In this document: positions 9,629 to 13,253 of the stretch, piece by piece
Layout: each line of letters begins with the position of its first letter
How positions within the stretch are numbered: the first letter of the stretch is position 1
Origin: OPU3-GD-OMZ sp001901525
GTDB lineage: Bacteria; Pseudomonadota; Gammaproteobacteria; Methylococcales; Methylomonadaceae
Direction: 5' to 3'
Assembly: GCA_963981505.1 (NCBI GenBank)
Contig: CAXCEI010000038.1
Location: forward strand, 1 to 13,253
Length of the DNA: 13,253 bases
Translations under genes and position numbers: made by a program
Notes under the pieces: generated by a model
The model's input: the letters and a program-made list of their open reading frames with translations, nothing else
Told to the model about the DNA's origin: nothing
Database searches by the model: none

Positions 9629-10206
9629 GCCGTTTTCAACACCTTTACTCCAACGTTTTCTAACAAACTCATGGTTTCAAAAAGCGGTAGCCCTACAATC
9701 CCTGAATAACTTCCAGAACAACGTTCAACAAACATTGCCCCCAGTCCTTGAATAGCATAACCGCCAGCCTTATCAACAGGTTCCCCAGTTGCCCAGTAGG
9801 CGCTGATCTCCTGCGCCGACAACAGCCGAAAAGTGACCTCTGAAATACTCATCGCCTGCCAATGCTGACCGTATCGTAAAGAAACGGCTGTCAACACCTG
9901 ATGAGTCACACCTGACAACGCCTCTAACATTGTTAAGGCATCCACCTGATCTTTAGGCTTGCCCATAATCATACCATCTAAGACTACGCTGGTATCAGCT
10001 GATAATACGGGAAGGCGATGATCACTCGACTGCCAGACTTGCTGTGATTTTTTAGCGGCCACCCGACGCACATAATCTACCGGCGACTCAGAAACTAACA
10101 CACTTTCATCAACCTCTGCGACACGCACCAAATACGCAAGCCCCATCTGCTCCAAGAGTTCACGGCGACGCGGAGAAGCTGACGCTAAAATAATTTCAGC
10201 CGTCAT
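9625..10206 (-). CDS. maf: Maf-family nucleotide pyrophosphatase (YhdE type)
   Basis: House-cleaning enzyme that hydrolyses dTTP, UTP and modified pyrimidine triphosphates to monophosphates; the YhdE subgroup is the dTTPase/UTPase type. 193 residues. Family landmarks are ASASPRRRELL (8-18), the catalytic aspartate D71 in LSADTSVV, GKP (82-84), SGVTHQVLTAV (98-108), DKAGGYAIQGLGAMFVE (145-161) and GSYSGIVGLPL (165-175). The DKAGGYAIQG form matches the YhdE rather than the YceF subgroup. Its ATG shares one base with the rlmH stop (TAATG), and its own stop overlaps the rng start (ATGA), so it is probably translated by coupled ribosomes on both sides. In E. coli mreBCD lies just upstream of this gene; here rlmH takes that place. 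Confidence 0.95.
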   Translation of the reverse strand: MTAEIILASASPRRRELLEQMGLAYLVRVAEVDESVLVSESPVDYVRRVAAKKSQQVWQSSDHRLPVLSADTSVVLDGMIMGKPKDQVDALTMLEALSGVTHQVLTAVSLRYGQHWQAMSISEVTFRLLSAQEISAYWATGEPVDKAGGYAIQGLGAMFVERCSGSYSGIVGLPLFETMSLLENVGVKVLKTA

Positions 10207-10673
10207 TAACGGTGATAAGGGTGATTTCTAGATAGACTCCAAGCGCGATAAATTTGCTCTGCCACAACAATTCGCACTAACGGATGAGGAAAAGTTAAAT
10301 TAGATAAACACCAAGACTCGTTCGCACTCGCTAAGACCGGTTCGGCCAAACCATCAGGACCTCCCACTAATAACGCAACATTTTTTCCCAAGGTCTGCCA
10401 TCGATTCAAGGCGGCGGCTAATTCTGGTGTACTCCACGGGCGCCCACTTAAATCCAAGGCGACACGGTGTACCCCGGCTGGTATTTTGGCTGCCATTTTA
10501 TCGCCTTCCTCTGTGACTAATCGTTCAATACTTGAATTTTTAGAACGTTTACCGGGCGCAACTTCTTTGAGCACCAATTCACATTCACGCGGCATACGCC
10601 GCGCATACGCCTGATAACCCTGCGTGACCCATCCCGGCATTTTATTACCCACTGATACTAAAAATATTTGCAT
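10206..10673 (-). CDS. rlmH: 23S rRNA pseudouridine-1915 N3-methyltransferase RlmH
   Basis: SPOUT-class methyltransferase that uses S-adenosylmethionine to methylate pseudouridine 1915 in helix 69 of 23S rRNA on assembled 70S ribosomes. 155 residues, the same size as E. coli RlmH. The trefoil-knot cofactor loop LLVGGPDGL is at 101-109, HPLVR at 130-134, and the diagnostic C-terminal tail YRAWSLSRNHPYHR ends at 155. The N-terminal VGNKMPGWV and PGKRSKN segments also match. The ATG at 10673 fits the family start, but no good ribosome site is seen just upstream. It is the first gene of the long minus-strand run. The usual partner rsfS (ybeB), often directly upstream, is not there. Confidence 0.96.
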   Translation of the reverse strand: MQIFLVSVGNKMPGWVTQGYQAYARRMPRECELVLKEVAPGKRSKNSSIERLVTEEGDKMAAKIPAGVHRVALDLSGRPWSTPELAAALNRWQTLGKNVALLVGGPDGLAEPVLASANESWCLSNLTFPHPLVRIVVAEQIYRAWSLSRNHPYHR

Positions 10674-10871
10674 AATTCGTGAAAATACACGGTTTCCCTT
10701 GCTCCAGCTAAACGCTGTTATTAACTGTTTTTTTACTCGCTCCGTAACAATAAAGAGCGGACCCTATTTTGAATTTTACAGTGCTCTAGGCCCTGACCCT
10801 TATGATAAGAGATTCGCACTCTTAATTGATTGATCATCACCGCCTTAGTGTTCAACAATCTTAAAAAAGCA
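10674..10871. other. 198-base spacer with a stem-loop and a possible decayed repeat
   Basis: No convincing gene. A perfect 6-bp stem with a 7-base loop (TAAGAG / CTCTTA, 10806-10824) is present; neither side has a T-run, so it is not a classic terminator. Next to it, 10759-10799 contains GGACCCTATTTTG and GGCCCTGACCC. These resemble the flanks of REP / RAYT-type intergenic repeats, but no full palindrome remains. The rlmH promoter should lie here on the minus strand, but no strong -35/-10 pair was found. Confidence 0.4.
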
Positions 10872-11192
10872 CTAACGTTTCACTCGCCCAACAACGGCCT
10901 GCCAATTTAATCGTTGCTTACTGGACTTATAAACAGTGGTATTGGTATACATATAAAATAACGTCGTCATCACCTTCTTATGTTGCAAAATCTTTGGCGC
11001 TGCCTTCTCTCGATATTCAGTGACCGCTTTTTCAGCATACTCTTGATATTCAGCGACCGCTTTCTCCGCATATTCTTTTATTTTTGGCGCAATATCCTGC
11101 TGATATTTAGACACATAAGGTTCTATTTTTTCTCGCTGTTTTACTATCTGAGCGACTACATCATCAAGTTCTTTTCTCGTTATTTTCTTCAT
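10872..11192 (-). CDS. Small unrecognised protein with 11-residue amphipathic helix repeats
   Basis: 106 residues, not matched to any family I know. It is very charged and predicted almost wholly helical in its first two thirds. EYAEKAVAEYQ (40-50) and EYAEKAVTEYR (51-61) are near-identical 11-residue repeats, flanked by degenerate copies at about 18-39 and in EKAAPKILQHK (62-72). An 11-residue period with alternating charged and apolar residues is typical of apolipoprotein-like or LEA-like helices that lie on lipid or form coiled coils. The tail (73-106) is less repetitive and basic, with LFYMYTNTTVYKS. There is no signal peptide or clear membrane segment. A strong ribosome site (GAGGGGGTGAT abutting the ATG) and consistent reading support a real gene. 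It follows the DUF805 gene by 69 bases and may share its transcript. Function unknown. Confidence 0.75.
   Translation of the reverse strand: MKKITRKELDDVVAQIVKQREKIEPYVSKYQQDIAPKIKEYAEKAVAEYQEYAEKAVTEYREKAAPKILQHKKVMTTLFYMYTNTTVYKSSKQRLNWQAVVGRVKR
11011..11076 (-). repeat. Two-copy 33-bp tandem repeat inside the small helical-protein gene
   Basis: Copies at 11011-11043 and 11044-11076 match at 28 of 33 bases by eye. Most differences are synonymous, and the unit encodes one 11-residue helix repeat, so selection on the protein period appears to maintain it after duplication. Confidence 0.85.
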
Positions 11193-11261
11193 ATCACCCC
11201 CTCAATAAACAAACACCGCAAAAAACTTACCACTACATCAAGACTTTCTACACACTAACAA

Positions 11262-11648
11262 TCAAACAATTAACCCGCCTGGCGGTGGTTCTTTTGGGTT
11301 CTGTCCATACTGATTGTCACCCGTCTCACTGTCAATTGTAAAAAAATAAATCAAGACCAAACTGCCTAAAATAGGAATTAAAGCCAAAAACATCCACCAC
11401 CCACTACGCCCGGTATCGTGTAAGCGACGCACGCCCACGGCAATACTCGGTATCAACATCAGTACTGCATAAAACATGCTGAACAGTCCCATCCCTGTTT
11501 CTGAATTAAAGTTTCCGGTCAGCGTGTCAACAAAGCCAATAGCAAAACTCAACAAAAAATTACACAAAATGAAATACCAATACTCTTTCCGGCGTGCTCG
11601 ACCATTAAAAACAGCATATTTCTTTAAAACCGCTATATACCAGCCCAT
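11262..11648 (-). CDS. DUF805 (YhaH-like) inner-membrane protein
   Basis: Small inner-membrane protein of 128 residues. DUF805 members are common, and no biochemical function is established. Family features are the start GWYIAVLKKYAVFNGRARRKEYW (conserved GRARRKEYW at 16-24), a first membrane segment at about 24-41, a second at about 54-72, the RRLHDTGRSGWW motif at 74-85, a third membrane segment at about 84-104, and the tail DNQYGQNP (111-118) followed by a proline-rich end. Length and layout match E. coli YhaH. The ATG is preceded by AGGTGA five bases upstream, a good ribosome site. A candidate promoter lies about 35-60 bases upstream. It is divergent from flaG and may be co-transcribed with the small repeat protein gene downstream. 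Confidence 0.92.
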   Translation of the reverse strand: MGWYIAVLKKYAVFNGRARRKEYWYFILCNFLLSFAIGFVDTLTGNFNSETGMGLFSMFYAVLMLIPSIAVGVRRLHDTGRSGWWMFLALIPILGSLVLIYFFTIDSETGDNQYGQNPKEPPPGGLIV

Positions 11649-11682
11649 TTAAGTCACCTAATCTCAAATAATCATCCCATCC

Positions 11683-11711
11683 ATAATATAGTTTTTCACT
11701 ATCAACACCAA
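11683..11711 (-). promoter_or_regulatory. Candidate sigma-70 promoter for the DUF805 gene
   Basis: On the minus strand TTGGTG and TATTAT are separated by exactly 17 bases. The -10 matches the consensus at five of six positions, the -35 at three. It would give a leader of roughly 30 bases before the DUF805 start. Assigned by inspection only. Confidence 0.35.
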
Positions 11712-11803
11712 GAACTGTTAATTCAAAAACAACCTACTCATTAAGCTGGCATTTAAAATCCAACGCAAAATCATCGGTCACAACACCATTTTCTGATAAA
11801 AAA

Positions 11804-11832
11804 ACGACACTTCCAAGCATTACAAATATTAT
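11804..11832 (+). promoter_or_regulatory. Candidate sigma-70 promoter for flaG
   Basis: ACGACA (four of six -35 positions) and TATTAT (five of six -10 positions) are 17 bases apart. Transcription would begin near 11839, about 60 bases before the flaG ATG and just ahead of an inverted repeat. No sigma-28 (TAAA / GCCGATAA) or sigma-54 site was recognised here, although flaG genes are often under flagellar sigma factors. Confidence 0.35.
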
Positions 11833-11840
11833 CATTAAAC

Positions 11841-11876
11841 ACTAAGGAACCATTCAATCAGACTCAGTGTCTTAGT
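11841..11876 (+). other. Possible leader stem-loop upstream of flaG
   Basis: ACTAAG (11841-11846) and CTTAGT (11871-11876) are perfect inverted repeats with a 24-base interval. ACACT and AGTGT just outside and inside can pair alternatively. If the candidate promoter is real, the stem would form at the very 5' end of the flaG mRNA. Short arms and a long loop make it weak. Confidence 0.3.
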
Positions 11877-11898
11877 TTCAAAAAATAGAGTTAAAAAC

Positions 11899-12282
11899 AT
11901 GGACAATACAATCAACAATGCCGCTCCGATTCAAAATGCACAGGCATTTAACATACAAAACCAACAAACCGCTCAGAACCCGCAGAAAACTGCCGCTGAC
12001 CTTCAAAAACCTCAGGCTGTTCAAGAGAACGTTAAACTTTACGAGCAAAAAACCCTATCTCGTGAGAAATTATCCGAATCTATTCAACAGCTTAATGATC
12101 AACTTCAGAAATTTAACCGCGATCTTCAGTTTGTCGCTGATGAGGGTACCGGAAAACGCGTCGTTAAGGTTATAGACAGCAATACAGGCGCGGTAATTCG
12201 CCAAATACCGCCCGAAGAAATATTAAGAATTATGCAAAATATAGATAATATGTCAGGCCTTATTTTTAACAATAAGGCGTAA
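11899..12282 (+). CDS. flaG: Flagellar protein FlaG
   Basis: 127 residues. FlaG proteins are small accessory flagellar proteins that affect filament length in several bacteria; their mechanism is not settled. The first 45 residues are low complexity, rich in Asn, Gln and Ala. A helical linker follows, then the conserved domain at about 66-127 with LQFVADEGTGKRVVKVIDSNTGAVIRQIPPEEILRI, whose TG-VVKVID-TG-VIRQIPPEE pattern is diagnostic. The ATG at 11899 has only a weak GAG ribosome site. A second, shorter frame beginning at 11918 is a shadow. FlaG usually sits between flagellin and fliD. Here it is alone, facing away from DUF805 and followed by a dedD-like gene, so it is probably its own transcription unit. 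Its 3' end carries an 8-bp hairpin. Confidence 0.9.
   Translation: MDNTINNAAPIQNAQAFNIQNQQTAQNPQKTAADLQKPQAVQENVKLYEQKTLSREKLSESIQQLNDQLQKFNRDLQFVADEGTGKRVVKVIDSNTGAVIRQIPPEEILRIMQNIDNMSGLIFNNKA
12257..12278 (+). other. Perfect 8-bp stem-loop at the 3' end of flaG
   Basis: GCCTTATT (12257-12264) and AATAAGGC (12271-12278) form a perfect stem with a 6-base loop, ending two bases before the stop codon. The following bases are GTAAAGCC, not a T-run, so it does not qualify as an intrinsic terminator. It may protect the mRNA 3' end or be incidental. Confidence 0.5.
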
Positions 12283-12414
12283 AGCCAGACCTCAAACTCT
12301 ATTACTATCCGTTAGTTCCCGATAGCTTTTACACCACCAAACTGACACACAGCCAACGCTACTCTGATTTTTCTCAATACGCTCATAGAGATGCCTTGTG
12401 AAAAATGAAAGAAA

Positions 12415-12473
12415 TTGTGACTTAAATTAAGCACAAAGCCGCATCTTTCTGTACTTTGTGACAATATAATTGT
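12415..12473 (+). promoter_or_regulatory. Candidate promoter and operator region before dedD
   Basis: A perfect -10 hexamer TATAAT is at 12465-12470, but no good -35 sits 16-18 bases upstream, so an activator may be needed if it is used. TTGTGA occurs at 12396, 12415 and 12456. The 12415 copy opens an imperfect palindrome (TTGTG-A-CTTAA-A-TTAAG-CACAA), and ACAAT-ATA-ATTGT overlaps the -10. A second TATAAT at 12505-12510 is too close to the ATG for a normal leader. The 12283-12522 spacer holds no gene. Confidence 0.3.
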
Positions 12474-12522
12474 TATATTTGCAACGTAAGACTATTGGCC
12501 TAAATATAATTCAAGTGAAAAA

Positions 12523-13029
12523 ATGACTGAAAATTTGAACCAACGCCTGATTGGCGCAACTATCATCACCATTTTACTCGTTACCTTTATTCCTATGTTC
12601 TTAGACAATCCCGTTGAAATTCATCGACGATCACTCAATGAGTTAAATGTCCCTGAATTACCGGATGGCGCTTTAGGAACCAGTGTTAAATCGATCGCCT
12701 TAACAAAAAAAGGGTTACCCGAAGAAAACATTAGCCCCCCCGCACCAGGCCGCGGTGATAGCTTAAAACGAATAACCTCACCGACACTACCTAAACACGC
12801 CTCTCAACTTACCCACTGGATTATTGAAGCAGGGAATTATGATAGTGAATCCGATGCTATCAAACTCCGGGACCGGTTAAGGCAGAAAAAGTTTACCGCC
12901 TACATTGAATTTTCAAAAGATGCCTTTCGCGTTAGAATTGGACCGGAAGTTGATAAGACAAAAGCTGAAAAAACACAAACCTTAATAGAGAATGAAACGC
13001 AGTCAATCAGCCTATTAATTCCTGAATAA
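12523..13029 (+). CDS. dedD: DedD-like SPOR-domain cell-division protein
   Basis: Inner-membrane protein with a periplasmic peptidoglycan-binding SPOR domain. DedD localises to the septum by binding denuded glycan strands and aids constriction. 168 residues, shorter than the roughly 220 of E. coli DedD because the Pro/Ala-rich linker is reduced. The N-terminus NQRLIGATIITILLVTFIPMFLD is typical of DedD: short cytoplasmic tip, membrane segment at about 9-27, then L-D. A linker with SPPAPGRGDS follows, and the SPOR domain covers about 97-168 (WIIEAGNYDSESDAIKLRDRLRQK, FRVRIGPEVDK). The ATG has a weak AAGTGA ribosome site. The usual neighbours folC (upstream) and cvpA-purF (downstream) are absent, so the symbol rests on architecture. 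Another SPOR protein of the same type is possible. Confidence 0.8.
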   Translation: MTENLNQRLIGATIITILLVTFIPMFLDNPVEIHRRSLNELNVPELPDGALGTSVKSIALTKKGLPEENISPPAPGRGDSLKRITSPTLPKHASQLTHWIIEAGNYDSESDAIKLRDRLRQKKFTAYIEFSKDAFRVRIGPEVDKTKAEKTQTLIENETQSISLLIPE

Positions 13030-13086
13030 AAAATCATAACAAAAATGCCCACTAACCCGCGCTGATCATTCCTTTTAACCATTTAG

Positions 13087-13116
13087 ATAATGAATCGATT
13101 CATCTCATTATTTTTT
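13087..13116 (+). terminator. Weak AT-rich stem-loop with T-run downstream of dedD
   Basis: ATAATGA (13087-13093) pairs with TCATTAT (13105-13111) around an 11-base loop and runs into a stretch of T residues ending at 13116. The stem has a single G-C pair, so it would be a poor intrinsic terminator. The same place holds a perfect 14-base palindrome, ATGAATCGATTCAT (13090-13103), which could instead be a protein-binding site. Confidence 0.3.
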
Positions 13117-13239
13117 AAATGGGCGACAACACAGGATATGACACAAGCGTAAAGAGATATAACAAAGATTTTTTTCAGGTCTGCATACTAGCCATTAACC
13201 ACTCAATCAGCTTAATTTGCAAAACCTTTATGATTTGAA

Positions 13240-13253
13240 TGGTGCCTCGGGCC
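13240..13253 (-). tRNA. Partial tRNA gene, 3' acceptor end only, cut by window edge
   Basis: Read on the minus strand the last 14 bases are GGCCCGAGGCACCA. That is the pattern of a bacterial tRNA 3' end: last bases of the T stem (GGC), a 7-base acceptor strand CCGAGGC, discriminator A and encoded CCA. A 5' acceptor of GCCTCGG would be expected outside the window. A GC-rich acceptor of this kind with A73 is seen in leucine tRNAs, but the identity cannot be read here. The match is suggestive, not proven, because only the acceptor strand is visible. Confidence 0.45.

Noticed and set aside
10806..10824. Stem of 6 bp with 7-base loop, considered as a tRNA anticodon arm
   Set aside because: The surrounding bases cannot form the acceptor, D or T arms, and no GGTTC-type T loop is present.
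10624..10833. 69-codon plus-strand open frame crossing the rlmH start and spacer
   Set aside because: Overlaps the conserved rlmH N-terminus, has no good ribosome site and resembles nothing known.
10980..11258. 92-codon plus-strand open frame rich in Phe and Ile
   Set aside because: Antisense to the small repeat protein. Its Phe/Ile/Ser richness is what antisense reading of a Lys/Glu-rich helix gene gives.
12456..12473. TGTGA near the TATAAT considered as a CRP site
   Set aside because: The second half-site TCACA at six-base spacing is missing.
13119..13238. 39-codon plus-strand frame starting MGDNTGYDTSVK and ending just before the presumed tRNA
   Set aside because: No ribosome site, no recognisable features and a composition consistent with chance. 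It could be revisited if conserved.

Overview
The window reads as chromosomal DNA of a flagellated gammaproteobacterium with a moderately AT-rich genome. The evidence is the conserved block maf-rng-yhdP-nitrilase-tldD-pmbA, a class 2 (membrane-type) PyrD, a DedD-like SPOR protein and a FlaG protein, all with closest remembered similarity to gammaproteobacterial versions. The genus cannot be fixed from the sequence alone. No prophage, complete insertion sequence, CRISPR array, toxin-antitoxin pair or biosynthetic cluster is visible.

Layout. Positions 1-618 (+) hold the 3' two thirds of pyrD, which converges on the next gene with only 6 bases between stop codons. Positions 625-10673 (-) form one tightly packed run, transcribed rlmH > maf > rng > yhdP > nitrilase > tldD > pmbA. 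Several junctions overlap: TAATG between rlmH and maf, ATGA between maf and rng, and 11 bases between nitrilase and tldD. These genes link ribosome maturation (RlmH on 23S rRNA, RNase G on 16S rRNA), nucleotide-pool cleaning (Maf), envelope lipid transport (YhdP), metabolite repair (a Nit-type amidase) and the two-subunit TldD/PmbA protease.

Positions 10674-11898 are more accessory: a 198-base spacer with a possible decayed repeat, a small unrecognised protein made of 11-residue helical repeats, and a DUF805 inner-membrane protein, both on the minus strand. A 250-base divergent spacer then leads to flaG (+), here alone rather than between flagellin and fliD. A 240-base spacer with a candidate promoter and repeated TTGTGA hexamers precedes a dedD-like SPOR-domain gene (+), separated from its usual partners folC and cvpA-purF. 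The last 14 bases look like the CCA-bearing 3' end of a tRNA gene on the minus strand, cut by the window edge.

The left 10.7 kb is ordinary, well-conserved housekeeping DNA. The observations most worth checking lie between 10.7 and 13.25 kb: the repeat protein, the orphan flaG with its hairpins, and the spacers. Nothing here amounts to clear evidence of an undescribed system.
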